The notes: generated from the sequence alone by a model not told the origin. A stretch of DNA of 64,000 nt from Debaryomyces hansenii CBS767 (GCF_000006445.2 NC_006045.2:124001-188000), one strand, 5' to 3'. Counted from the first letter of the stretch, positions 37,959 through 47,778 are shown. Numbers and translations are program-made.

Positions 37959-40427
37959 TTAGATTGAAAGAAATTGTTCACTTGCCTCTGGTAAAGGATA
38001 AAGGAACCAACGCTCTAATTCGGCACCCAAATTAGCTTCAGACCAATCAGGTAATATGTCCAAATCACGAATTGGTTCGGCTTCAGCCGCAACATTAGAA
38101 ATCGCTGCCAATCTTTCCATACTTGGGTCTTCAAACGTGGCCAATGGTTGCGTAGAATTATCGGAACCTGAACTTACTTCATTTAACCGATAATCTGGAT
38201 CCTGAAGAGCCTGAGTTTTATCATTTGATACACTATGTGGTTGATCTGAGAAAACTAAATTATTACGGGAACGGTCTCCCTTCACAACAGTATACGAATC
38301 CTTATCGATTTGAAAATCAAGCATACCGTTACTTGTAGACGCATCAATGTCATGTTTAGAGTAATGCTCATCACCATAGCCATTAGAACGGCTTTCCCAG
38401 AATTGTATATTAGTTTCTTGAAGAACTGTTGAGTATTCCTGAACAGGAATTAACATATCTTCAATTTGTGTCGGTCTTGATACAGAAAGATTATCTAATT
38501 TTGCAATTTGACTCCAGATACATCTTTCATGACTATCATGTTGTGGTAAAGAAGGAGCTATACTAGTAATATGTTTAAGAACATTTGATGAGATCATTTC
38601 AAAGGCATTCCTTATTCGTTCATTGGCTCCTACCTCTAAAGCAGACAACGTTTCAAGCATTGCAGTGCAAGACTGAATTTGTAGAAAAATCTCAACAAAC
38701 GATATGCACAATTGATGTGAATTTCGTCTCTCAGCAAGTTCTTTCAAAGAGCTAACGAAAGTTAACCCACACATGAAGAGATTTTGTACAGTAAGCCACG
38801 AAAAAACTGCTGATAATTCTCTATGCATCGTTTTCACTAGTTTCATGACCTCACCGGCAGAGTGGAATGCAACATGTAGTGCTTCATTAGATAGCTTTGG
38901 GCGATTAGGAGACGGGCGAAAAAGCAAAACAACGGCAATATGAAATTCTAACTCTGTCCACTCCTTCGTTATTAATGGAGTAGGAAGACAGAAACTACTA
39001 CGCCAAAGTCTAAGCTGGTCATACATTTGCCAACTCCAATTAGTCATATCTTTATGAGGTAACTTTTCCTGATTCGCAGGTGCGTATAAGCGTTGGTGTA
39101 TTTCAGATTGTAATCGATATATACGAATTTGCTGAATTTGAGCGACTTTTAGGTAGCATCGAGGACCAGGAAGTATCCCACGAACAGTAACTAGCATATC
39201 TTCAACCAATGCTGGACATTTAGCAGATATCCAAGAATCGGGAATTCCAATAGGTCTTCCCATCACCGTCGAGAGAATCCGATCAATACAGTAACAGGTC
39301 CAGAATATACGCCGACGAAGGTCCAAACTTAGCGGATCAAATTCTTGTGAGGGATTTGGTTCAGCATAGAGTCCCATTTCAGTTGCAAACCTCATAGCAG
39401 AACCTGAAAGTTGCCACAAATTTCCTGCCTTGGGAACCAATAGAGTATACTGCAATAATAGTAAAATGTTTTGAAGTTTTTCAATTCCATAACCCAATAG
39501 TACTCGGACACGAAGTTCTGTCGCTGATTTCCAGAAATCATGGGCAATTCGTCCAATCTCTGAAATGGACAGATGGGGCCGCCGAATTGAAGCAAGCGAA
39601 ATAGCTATGACCATATGTACCTGAAAATGGTCTACTAAAGAAGCTTCCTTGGGTTTCTTCCGGCATCTCTCTAGTTGAAAATGAAACATACATTCATGTA
39701 GTACTGGATGGGCGCTATTCATCCACGTAAAATATCGTTTTGCCAATCGAGTGAGTATATTATAATCATAAGCAGTAATATCTGTAATCCTATTTCTTGA
39801 GTTGTTCCGACGACCCTGCTTCAAGAAATCTCGCCCAAGTTTAGCGTTAGCCATGTTCTCCTTTTCAATATTTATTTCCCTTGCGCTTTGTCTAAAAGAT
39901 GAGCTTGAATATTGTCGGATTTCACTGTCGAGGTTATCACTTACCCGTGTGGCATCTCCCCCATTAAAAGTTGTTGCGAACAATGTATCCATCGTATCTC
40001 GGACAGAGTCTTCATTATCTTCATTCAAAGAATGTGGTGAAAGATCAGTTTCAGAACTTGTTAGACTTGAATGCCGCTGAATTTGAGACGGCGATGGAGA
40101 TCTACTGGATATTGGCAATATCGATTGATCCTTCGAACGATTTTGATTACTTGACAATCTGGTTCGTTTATGTACGCGTTCTCTATTATCTTTCTGTTCT
40201 TCAAAAATACTTTGCTCTCCTTCAAAAGCCCGAATATGCTCTTCTAAAGACCAAACATAACCTCTAGTAACAGCTTTACCCAAAACCTTATCTTTGTTCA
40301 TACATTCGGTCCCAGCCTTTACACAATTGGAGCATGATGGGAGCTGCGAATCACACTTAGTCTTCCTGGTACGACATCTCTCACAAGCCGGAAGTCGTCG
40401 CTGATTATTTTGGTTCTCTTCAACCAT
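37959..40427 (-). CDS. Zn2Cys6 transcription factor with fungal-specific TF domain (likely cluster regulator)
   Basis: 822 codons from ATG 40425-40427; a start 5 codons upstream would be TTG. The binuclear zinc cluster uses C15, C18, C25, C32, C35 and C42 (CERCRTRKTKCDSQLPSC...). A Ser/Arg-rich linker follows. The fungal-specific TF middle domain (about 225-560) includes LLVPKAGNLWQLSGSAMRFA and the LRRRIFWTCYCIDRILSTVM motif. The C-terminus is acidic and may activate. It lies tail-to-tail with PTR2. Two decayed copies lie nearby (43030-43330 and 45607-46690). Zn2Cys6 dimers bind paired CGG triplets, so it is the natural candidate for the CGG-N7-CCG sites; no perfect site was seen in its own promoter. 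Confidence 0.9.
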   Translation of the reverse strand: MVEENQNNQRRLPACERCRTRKTKCDSQLPSCSNCVKAGTECMNKDKVLGKAVTRGYVWSLEEHIRAFEGEQSIFEEQKDNRERVHKRTRLSSNQNRSKDQSILPISSRSPSPSQIQRHSSLTSSETDLSPHSLNEDNEDSVRDTMDTLFATTFNGGDATRVSDNLDSEIRQYSSSSFRQSAREINIEKENMANAKLGRDFLKQGRRNNSRNRITDITAYDYNILTRLAKRYFTWMNSAHPVLHECMFHFQLERCRKKPKEASLVDHFQVHMVIAISLASIRRPHLSISEIGRIAHDFWKSATELRVRVLLGYGIEKLQNILLLLQYTLLVPKAGNLWQLSGSAMRFATEMGLYAEPNPSQEFDPLSLDLRRRIFWTCYCIDRILSTVMGRPIGIPDSWISAKCPALVEDMLVTVRGILPGPRCYLKVAQIQQIRIYRLQSEIHQRLYAPANQEKLPHKDMTNWSWQMYDQLRLWRSSFCLPTPLITKEWTELEFHIAVVLLFRPSPNRPKLSNEALHVAFHSAGEVMKLVKTMHRELSAVFSWLTVQNLFMCGLTFVSSLKELAERRNSHQLCISFVEIFLQIQSCTAMLETLSALEVGANERIRNAFEMISSNVLKHITSIAPSLPQHDSHERCIWSQIAKLDNLSVSRPTQIEDMLIPVQEYSTVLQETNIQFWESRSNGYGDEHYSKHDIDASTSNGMLDFQIDKDSYTVVKGDRSRNNLVFSDQPHSVSNDKTQALQDPDYRLNEVSSGSDNSTQPLATFEDPSMERLAAISNVAAEAEPIRDLDILPDWSEANLGAELERWFLYPLPEASEQFLSI

Positions 40428-41192
40428 GATGTTGAATGTCAAGAATACTTCAAGAAAAGCTTTATGATTAGTGGATAATGTAGATTGTAGAATGGTTGAA
40501 GAACTCCAACTTTCGCGATCTTGGGGTTGCGGGACTCATCTCCCATATTTTCGGGTCTATATACGACAAAAACGATAAACCCCAACATGTAAGAGCTACA
40601 ATTTCTCCTATAACATAGAATACGATATAGACATAGATGCGCGAGACGCTTTCCGAAGTAGATCGAAGTTAAACTCTTAGGCTGGCGAAAAACGTAAGAT
40701 CCTCCTTTACACTCCGATACCTCCGACCACCGAATCATTTGAATTCTTAATTTGCAATAAAGGTGCAATTTCATTCCAGCACACAACCAAGATCCATTTT
40801 CATGGTTTCCACCTACTCAATTGATATAATTTGTAAGCGAATATTTATCAATTCACATCAATCATGTACTGAGTTTGTTGACTAATACTCATCGTTCGAT
40901 TCACGATTAGCTATTACGGTGGTCTTTACGACCCATAGTATTGTATCTACATAATCGAATGGACATATACATATCTTATTGAGGAGATTATATGTTTCTA
41001 GGGCGGGATCAACTTCATAGTTATAACGAATGAGCCGACGAGAAAGATATCAAAATTCTCTAAAATCAAAATAAATTCAATACATATAACGAATACAACA
41101 TAGTTTAAAAGATATTATGACATCCCTCCGCCTCAAAGACACAAATGTCCAACTCTATAAATCTTTTCTATAAATATGTAAACAATAATACT
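40428..41192. other. Upstream region of the Zn2Cys6 gene
   Basis: 765 bp. The proximal block around 40508-40535 (CGCGATCTTGGGGTTGCGGGA) recurs upstream of both dead copies of the gene. Three CCG triplets, CCGATACCTCCGACCACCG, lie at 40714-40732. No gene seen; an open frame at 40439-40786 is an artefact. Confidence 0.55.
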
Positions 41193-42701
41193 TTATACCT
41201 TACTAAAATAAAACATACGCCAGATATAACTCATAATTGTGGGCTTTAAAATATGCTCAAACTTACTCTCTAATTCTTTTTTAGTTTCATTCCTGTAAAA
41301 TTCATAAATTTTCTTTTCTTGTGACACACTTGCTTCGCTTCTTAAGCTCTCAAAATATAATGAATTTGTTTCCGTTATCTTTTGAGGCTCTTCCGTATCA
41401 AGAATTCTAATAACTAATAAAAGAAGGAAACAAGCTAAAACACACGACCCAGAAAATATTTGGGTACGTAAGTAAGGCCTACTGCTTGATTCATCTCTCA
41501 TACGATTATTTCTGCTACTAAGCAAAAAAATAATGCCAGGCTATTAACAGTCGACCATGCTGCAGGTATTTTATAGGGATCGTCAATTATATCCTCTGCT
41601 AGCGGTTACTCCATGGCATTTCCAATTCCAATAATAGCTCCTAATACAAGTACAAATGTAATCAAGGATCCATAATTGTCTGCATTAATCCAAAATGCCA
41701 ATAGCAAAATGGCATTGATTAAATTGATAATTGCCGCAGTATTACAATGCCCAAATTTATCTGCTAAATACCCTAGAAATGGTCTACCGATTCACTAACC
41801 TGTATTAAACAAAGCTGTGAGAACTGCTCCTTGTTGTGATGAAAGACCCACCAGTCTCGCATAAGGTGACACTTTAAAGAGCATAAGAATATACCCGAGT
41901 TGACAAATTGAATACCATAATTAAAATAGATCCAATCGATTTAAAGACAACTTTATCAAAAATCAAGACTAAAGAGTTTCTAAATTGCTCTTTTTTACTC
42001 GATTCATAACGCATTCTGCTTAAAGGCTTATATGATTCTATTACAATGAATACAATCAATCCAGCAAAGAAGGTAACGAAACAAATCATTCGAAGTGCCC
42101 ATTTTTGATCATCCAAATCCCCAAGCATTTTGTTGACACTAAAAAATAAGTCCTCCGAATCTACCACCACTTACTGTGACTCCCATTGCAGTAGCTCGTC
42201 TTTTTAAAAACCATGTGGTAATGGTAAGGCTTGCGGGAATGAAAGTTAGAGGAAAGGAGTCCAACCAAAATTCCCTGAAATAAATATAATTGCCAAAGCT
42301 TCCTCAAAAATGATGCCAATAAAAACCCGACAGTCTGAAGAATTATACTAATCCCTATCACAGTTCTTATACCTAATAAATTCGCTGCGATAGAGGCCCA
42401 GGGGGCTAAAAATTAGCCTAAGAAAACGACGATGCTTCTAACTAATGTAAAATATTTATCAGTAGCACCTTGAAAGGTATTGTGTGATATATAAAACTCC
42501 GTAACTAGCGCTTGTTCCCCAAGTTGCAAAATGGGAAAACATAGCTCCTATTGCTATAAACCACGCTTTTCCTCAGTCCGGAGGTTCAAAGTTCTCATAT
42601 TCCTGGCCCGATATTTCAACTTCATTTCCCAATATTTCTTCGTCAGTTTCTGCTTGAAAATTTTGGTTTTTTGTTTTTGCAGCCTGTCCTTCAACAATCA
42701 T
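41193..42701 (-). pseudogene. Dead MCH-type monocarboxylate transporter (major facilitator)
   Basis: Fragments in several frames rebuild the order of an MCH/MCT protein: start MIVEGQAAKTKNQNFQAE (ATG 42699-42701), GKAWFIAIGAMFSHFATW, FLLASFLRKLWQLYLFQG, KMLGDLDDQKWALRMICFV, GRPFLGYLADKFGHCNT, and a C-terminal cytosolic tail (41193-41525) still open. Lesions seen: in-frame stops at 42573-42575 and 42413-42415, frameshifts near 42165 and 41870, tandem stops about 41794-41799. MCH proteins are plasma-membrane carriers related to monocarboxylate transporters. Its upstream region keeps a CGG-N7-CCG site, so it was probably once in the regulon. Confidence 0.85.
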
Positions 42702-42863
42702 AACAGCATAATATATAGGTCCTTATCGAATTTTGATATTCCGAATTTCAATAAAATTCATTCCATTTATAAGAATTTACATATTTGTAATCATCATCAT
42801 TCATACCCCGTTAATACCCCTTCCGTATGAAGCGCTTGTTAGTTTGTCATATTTTACAATTTT

Positions 42864-42876
42864 CGGAAGTTCACCG
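42864..42876. promoter_or_regulatory. CGG-N7-CCG repeat upstream of the dead MCH gene
   Basis: TTTTCGGAAGTTCACCGAA; on the minus strand TTCGGTGAACTTCCGAAAA. It lies about 165 bp upstream of the pseudogene start. Confidence 0.65.
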
Positions 42877-43029
42877 AATTTGGTATGACACAAAATCATA
42901 ATAATTTTGTGCAGTATTCTTTTGGAACTACTAGCCATAAGATATTTACAGAATTAGTTATAACCATAAAGAAGCGAGACATTCATCTTATCTCGGATAA
43001 TGTCTTCATTTCAATATCAGACTTACAGC

Positions 43030-43330
43030 GTTGCATGTAGATGAGTCACGGATCTGCTGGATATTGGCAATGGCGATAGGACCTTTGAGACATGTTAATG
43101 TTAATTATCTATCAATCTAGCCCGTTAATATACTTTTTCCAGTCCCTGATTGTTGTTCATATGACACCTGTTGCCCTTCAATAGCACAGATTCGCCGTTC
43201 TAATGACCGAGGATGATTTCTATCGATTTACGCAAAACTTTATGTTCCGCGATTATGGGATGGGACAAACATTCTATAGGTTCCGATGAATGAGCTAAAT
43301 TACATAGAATCCATAGTGGCTCTAATATTC
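43030..43330 (-). pseudogene. Decayed copy of the Zn2Cys6 gene, N-terminal region and promoter
   Basis: The block GATCTGCTGGATATTGGCAA (43050-43069) closely matches the live gene at 40098-40117, and CTTCAATAGCACAGATTCGC with CTAATGACC (43177-43210) matches the codons around WSLEEHIRAFEG. Further on, CGCGATTATGGGATGGGA (from 43248) and GAGCTAAATTACATAG match the promoters of the other two copies. The zinc-cluster codons appear deleted. No frame remains. Confidence 0.7.
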
Positions 43331-43359
43331 TGGAATTCTGCCAAGGATATCAAAACAAG

Positions 43360-43960
43360 ATTGAGAGCTAAATACCAAAATAATTACACACTAATTCACC
43401 ATCTAAATCAAAGTTCCATGCATAGATAATCCACGCAGCGATATCTAGGACTGAACCGAAATTATAAGATTTTTGCTTTGCGGCAGCTTTAACAACCTAA
43501 GGAATTTGAAAAGATAGCCATCATCAATTCCAAAAATAGTAGTAATAAAATAATAACGGTTCTGATATACTGAGGATTTTCCAGTTGTATTCCTAATATT
43601 AATTTATCTGCCAGTCGATGACATTGTGAATCGGTAACAAATTAATCTCATCATCTATATCTGTAATACTTGAGTGAGAATTTCAAGGACCGTTAAACTA
43701 GGTCAAAGAAACTCAATTAACAAATAACTTCATTTTTGAATCGTGTTTTAATAACAATTGTTTTTAACTGCAAATGCATTGTCGAAGATAGAAAAGCGGT
43801 ATTTAATATTTACGCCCTACAATATTCTAGACCACTATGTAATTTCCGTAGCTCATAATTAAATCTTCCAAATGATTCTGCCAAGTACCAAAGTTCGCTC
43901 TGCATCTATAATACTCCAAGAAGCCTCAAAATATAGTTGAAGAAGGAGAACTTCACCTCA
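43360..43960 (-). other. Gene-graveyard stretch with coding-like fragments
   Basis: Minus-strand pieces look like old coding sequence: one open run reads VKAAAKQKSYNFGSVLDIAA and continues WIIYAWNFDLDGEL before a stop (about 43377-43495). Another near 43860-43910 reads NFGTWQNHLEDL. No family recognised; the stretches may be from different genes. Confidence 0.3.
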
Positions 43961-44052
43961 AGTGATTTCTAGTACCACTTTGAAAATATATTAGTCAGCC
44001 GATACGGAAAGTAAGATAAATGCCGCTGTGGTATTACCAAATCTGCATATTT

Positions 44053-44071
44053 TATATATATATATATATAT
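44053..44071. repeat. (TA)n dinucleotide repeat
   Basis: About nine TA units, roughly 50 bp before the ATG of the GAL80-like gene; it may double as a TATA-rich promoter element. Confidence 0.8.
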
Positions 44072-44120
44072 GGGCAGCTTTTGAACTCAATTGAAAACAG
44101 CTTCAATACGAAAAATAAAA

Positions 44121-45317
44121 ATGAAAAGCCTTTTATTGATAGGTTTGAGTTCAGAAAATCATCCAAATGAATTGAACAAAGACCCCAACAATGTTCAGTA
44201 TGCAAGTAATGCCTCGTGGGCTGCAATATCCCATTATCCAGCTTTGCAGCATTTGAAGAACAAATTTGTACTTCATGGATTATTGAACTCAAATGAAGAG
44301 AAAGGCAAAAAGATTGCAAAGATTCTAGAACACTCAGACCCTAATTTAAAAATTTATCGTTCAGAAGAAGAAGTGGTTCAGAATCACAAGGATATTGATA
44401 TTGCAGTTGTAAGTGTTAATGTACGCTATCATTTTAAAATTATCATGAACTTAATAGATTCACCTATGTTAATATATTCTGAATGGCCTTTAGCAAAGTC
44501 GTTAAATGAGTCGGAAACAATTTTGTCCTCGAGGAAGAATAATGCTAAATCAACTATTGTGGGCCTTCAATCTAGAAAAGCTCCTCAGATTTTAATGGCT
44601 AAACGTCTTATTGAGTCTGGTGCGTTAGGAAGAGTTCTCAGAACAAGGGCTATAGGGTATTGTGGTGCTATTTTTAATGGTCAAATTCTTGAGGGTAGTG
44701 AAGATTTTTATTTAAATCCTGAGAATGGTCATACTCTTTTCAGTATACCTTTCGCTCACTTGTTTGATGCTATAATGTACACCCTTGGGTCATATCCTAA
44801 GAAACTTTTCGCTGAAATTTTAAATAGAAATCCTGAGTATGTTGAGGTTAATAAAGAGGGGATTGCCACAGGGAGAGTAAAAAAGAATGAAAGTCCAAAT
44901 GACGTACTTGTTGCAGGTACATTTGAAAATGATGTGACTGTATCTGTGAATGCCATTCCCGGTGTACCGCTTTGTAAAGAATCGCCAGGACTAAAGTGGG
45001 AGATTTTTGGGACCGAAGGGTACATCCTAATTGAATCACAATCGTGTTTTGTGGAATTGAATAAACTAACACTAAAATATTTTGATCAGAATGGGAATAT
45101 GACATTTTCCGATATGAAAGACTACAATCCTTTTGCACAGAATGTGGCACAAATGTACGAAGCGATTGAACCAAACCATGAAGCACAAAGGTTCGCATTT
45201 TCCGGAGTACCAACTTTTAAAGATGCAGTAATTTTACACAGAATCCTTGATAAGCTCATGTTATCTTCAACTGAAGGAGTTGTGAATTTCACAGAAGATG
45301 ATTTTTACAAATTCTAA
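44121..45317 (+). CDS. GAL80-like oxidoreductase (Gfo/Idh/MocA family)
   Basis: 398 codons from the first ATG; a frame 10 codons longer would start with TTG. It has the N-terminal dinucleotide-binding half (KSLLLIGLS...WAAISHYPALQ...FVLHGLLNSNEEKGK), the IYSEWPLAK segment where sugar dehydrogenases have EKP, and a C-terminal substrate half (IPFAHLFDAIMYTLG). The EWP variant and overall likeness place it near fungal Gal80-type proteins, which may be regulators or enzymes. No GAL genes are nearby. It sits between two dead Zn2Cys6 copies, and its promoter has CCG-N3-CGG (43999-44007) but no CGG-N7-CCG, so membership of the cluster is uncertain. Confidence 0.8.
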   Translation: MKSLLLIGLSSENHPNELNKDPNNVQYASNASWAAISHYPALQHLKNKFVLHGLLNSNEEKGKKIAKILEHSDPNLKIYRSEEEVVQNHKDIDIAVVSVNVRYHFKIIMNLIDSPMLIYSEWPLAKSLNESETILSSRKNNAKSTIVGLQSRKAPQILMAKRLIESGALGRVLRTRAIGYCGAIFNGQILEGSEDFYLNPENGHTLFSIPFAHLFDAIMYTLGSYPKKLFAEILNRNPEYVEVNKEGIATGRVKKNESPNDVLVAGTFENDVTVSVNAIPGVPLCKESPGLKWEIFGTEGYILIESQSCFVELNKLTLKYFDQNGNMTFSDMKDYNPFAQNVAQMYEAIEPNHEAQRFAFSGVPTFKDAVILHRILDKLMLSSTEGVVNFTEDDFYKF

Positions 45318-45606
45318 ACAGACTGATTGCCGTCGAGATTAATGGCTATGTTTGTTTTTGGTATATAGCATTAACATTAATTTTTTTGAGAATTCTGAAT
45401 GTACGATAATTTCAAAATCATTGTCAAAAAAAAAAAAAATATTCAAGACTTACGTACAAGGTTAACATACAATCCTAATACCAAAATACAACTTCCTTTC
45501 TATTTTTGCTAAAATCATTCATAAAAAATCCTCTCTTCACACTCTACAACTAGCATTCATCGCACTGATTTTGCAGCAAATCATGCGTTATGAGTGATGT
45601 CCAACA
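45318..45606. other. 3' flank of the GAL80-like gene
   Basis: AT-rich, with a 15-bp A run near 45426. No gene seen. Confidence 0.45.
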
Positions 45607-46690
45607 ATACTTTTTTAAGTATCAGCTTCAGCATAGAGACCCATTTCAGTTGCAAATCTCATAGCTGAACCCGAAAGCTGTCCCAAGTTTCCTGCTTTTG
45701 GAACCAATAGAGTGTATTGCAATAGTAGTAATATATTCTGAAGCTTTTTAATTCCACGACCAATTAGTATTCGGGCATGAATTCGTCGCCGATTTCCAGA
45801 AAAAATCATGAGCAATTCGCCCAAGGTCAGAAACGGATAACTGTGGCCGACTCATTGAAACTAGAGAAATGGCTATGACTATATTTACCCGAGAAAGGGC
45901 TATCGAAGAAGTTTCTTGGGCCTATTCTTGCATTTCTCTAGTTGAAGATGAAATACACATTCATGTAGTACGCTATTCATCCATGCAAATAACGTCTTTC
46001 CAATCTAATGAATAGCAATCATAAGCTGTTATATCTGTAAGTCTATTTCTAGTGTTGTTCCTACGTGTCTGCTGCAAGAAACCTTTCCCAAGTTTTCTAA
46101 TAGACGCCTGTTTCTTATCCTTAAATATTTCCTCTTCACTTTGGCGAGATGATGGGCTTAAGTATTGCCGAATTTGACTGTCATGATCATCACTGACGTG
46201 GGAAGCTGATCTTACAGAAAAAGTGGTAGCGAGCAAAGAATCCGTCTTATGTCGGTTAGTGTCTTCTTTATCATTATTCAAAGGCGGTAAGCCATCACTG
46301 TCAGACCTTGTAGGGTTTGGTTGAAGATGAGTTTGGGAGGGTAATTGAGATCTACTAGAGATATGTAATGGAGATGGGTCCATTGATGTTTCTTGATTTT
46401 GATTATTTAACAATCTAGAAAGCTTAGATCCTTGCTGTAAAGATTCTGATTGTTGTTCAAAAGAAGCCTGCTCTTCATCAAAAGCAAGGATTCGCTCTTC
46501 CAATGACCAAAGAAAAAATCTAGTAATCTCTTTACCCAAATGCTTGAGTTAATGCATACATTCAGCCTCAGCGTTTGCACAGTTAGCGAATGGGAGCTGC
46601 CTGACACTTTGTCTCCCTGACACGACACCTATCACAAGCTGGAAGACGTCGTTAGCTGTTTTGGATATCTTCAAGAATTACTTTCAAAAA
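45607..46690 (-). pseudogene. Decayed, truncated second copy of the Zn2Cys6 gene
   Basis: Aligns with the live gene from its start to about codon 350 (39362-40427) and then stops, so the C-terminal half is missing. Open fragments read FFLWSLEERILAFDEEQASF and LLLLQYTLLVPKAGNLGQLS. Compared with the live copy, the start ATG has become ATT, and within the zinc cluster a deletion after the third Cys shifts the frame and brings a TAA. Homology continues into the promoter (to about 46830). Confidence 0.88.
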
Positions 46691-47115
46691 TGATGCCTTG
46701 CATCAAGAAAAACTACAGGATTATCGGAAGAATAGCTTCAAAAGTAAGATGAACTCTCCAATGTTACGCGATTATGGGGTTGTGGGATACACACAGCCTT
46801 TGCTTCGGGTCAATGGGCTAAAATACATAGTTTGTAGAGCTAGACTATCTCTTATAGCATGTAAATCCTAAATGTAAGGCAAAACAAAAAGGTTCATCCA
46901 ATTAATAGGGATAATCTTTCGAAAACGGTACTGACATCTCGGGCGAAAAATGATGGACTTTTTTTTGACCATAAATTTAGCAATGTAGTTCAGAGATATA
47001 CCTCTACTTACATAGCAACCACATATAATCACTACAATAACGAATTTAAAGAAAGATATTTTATTAAAATATACTAAAAACAGAGTTTTGAAAACCAATT
47101 AATTCACAAGCTTAT
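46691..47115. other. Right edge of the accessory island / RPL10 3' flank
   Basis: To about 46830 it matches the promoter of the Zn2Cys6 gene; beyond this it is unassigned AT-rich sequence up to the RPL10 stop. The small open frame at 46868-47098 is not credible. Confidence 0.5.
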
Positions 47116-47778
47116 TTAAACTTGGTATTGGTAGTCAGGGAATTGTCTCAAGTTTTGTTCTAACTTACCCTTCTTGGTTAAGAACTTGACGTAAGCACCA
47201 TCGTCCTTAACTTCACCATTGTTCTTCTTAGCAAGGTATTCGTCTCTGTTAAGAGGAGTGAAACCCCATTTCTTAGAGATAATAATCTTTTGTTGACCTG
47301 GGAACTTGTATCTAGCTCTTCTCAAACCTTCAATAACGACATCCTTGTTAGAGTCCTTAGTTCTAGCAGACATAAGAATTTGACCAATGTTAACTCTAGC
47401 GGCTAAACCGTGTGGTTTACCCCAAGCACCTCTCATACCTTGTTGCAATCTATCAGCACCGGCACACGACAACATCTTGTTAATACGTAAGACGTGGAAT
47501 GGATGGACTCTGATTCTCAAGTGGAAAGAATCTCTACCGGAAATCTTGGTGACATATTTGTTAGCACAGATACGAGCGGCTTCTAAAGCTTCAGATGACA
47601 ATTGTTCTAATTCGTTAGAAACTAAGTGAATACACAATGGGAATTCATCAACAGTAGCCTTCTTACGACCTAAATCGTAGATTCTGATCTTAGCGTCTGG
47701 GACAGCTCTGTTGTATCTACTCTTTGGGTATGGTTTGTTCTTACAGTATCTGTAACATCTAGCTGGTCTTCTAGCCAT
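47116..47778 (-). CDS. RPL10: 60S ribosomal protein L10 (uL16)
   Basis: 220 codons, uninterrupted. [33 protein letters not shown], the conserved loop [20 protein letters not shown] that reaches the P site, and [20 protein letters not shown] are all hallmarks. It joins late in the cytoplasm and is needed for release of Nmd3. Leucine is almost all TTG, the codon bias of a highly expressed gene. Divergent from BUD20 as in S. cerevisiae (YLR075W/YLR074C). Confidence 0.98.
   Translation of the reverse strand: MARRPARCYRYCKNKPYPKSRYNRAVPDAKIRIYDLGRKKATVDEFPLCIHLVSNELEQLSSEALEAARICANKYVTKISGRDSFHLRIRVHPFHVLRINKMLSCAGADRLQQGMRGAWGKPHGLAARVNIGQILMSARTKDSNKDVVIEGLRRARYKFPGQQKIIISKKWGFTPLNRDEYLAKKNNGEVKDDGAYVKFLTKKGKLEQNLRQFPDYQYQV

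Noticed and set aside
40439..40786. 115-codon minus-strand open frame upstream of the Zn2Cys6 gene
   Set aside because: Covers the promoter block shared with the dead copies, where the frame is not kept.
41570..42701. Idea that the MCH transporter is an intron-containing live gene
   Set aside because: Stops fall inside membrane helices and no GTATGT/TACTAAC pairs bracket them.
46868..47098. 76-codon minus-strand open frame beside RPL10
   Set aside because: Low-complexity Phe/Ile/Val product from AT-rich 3' flank.
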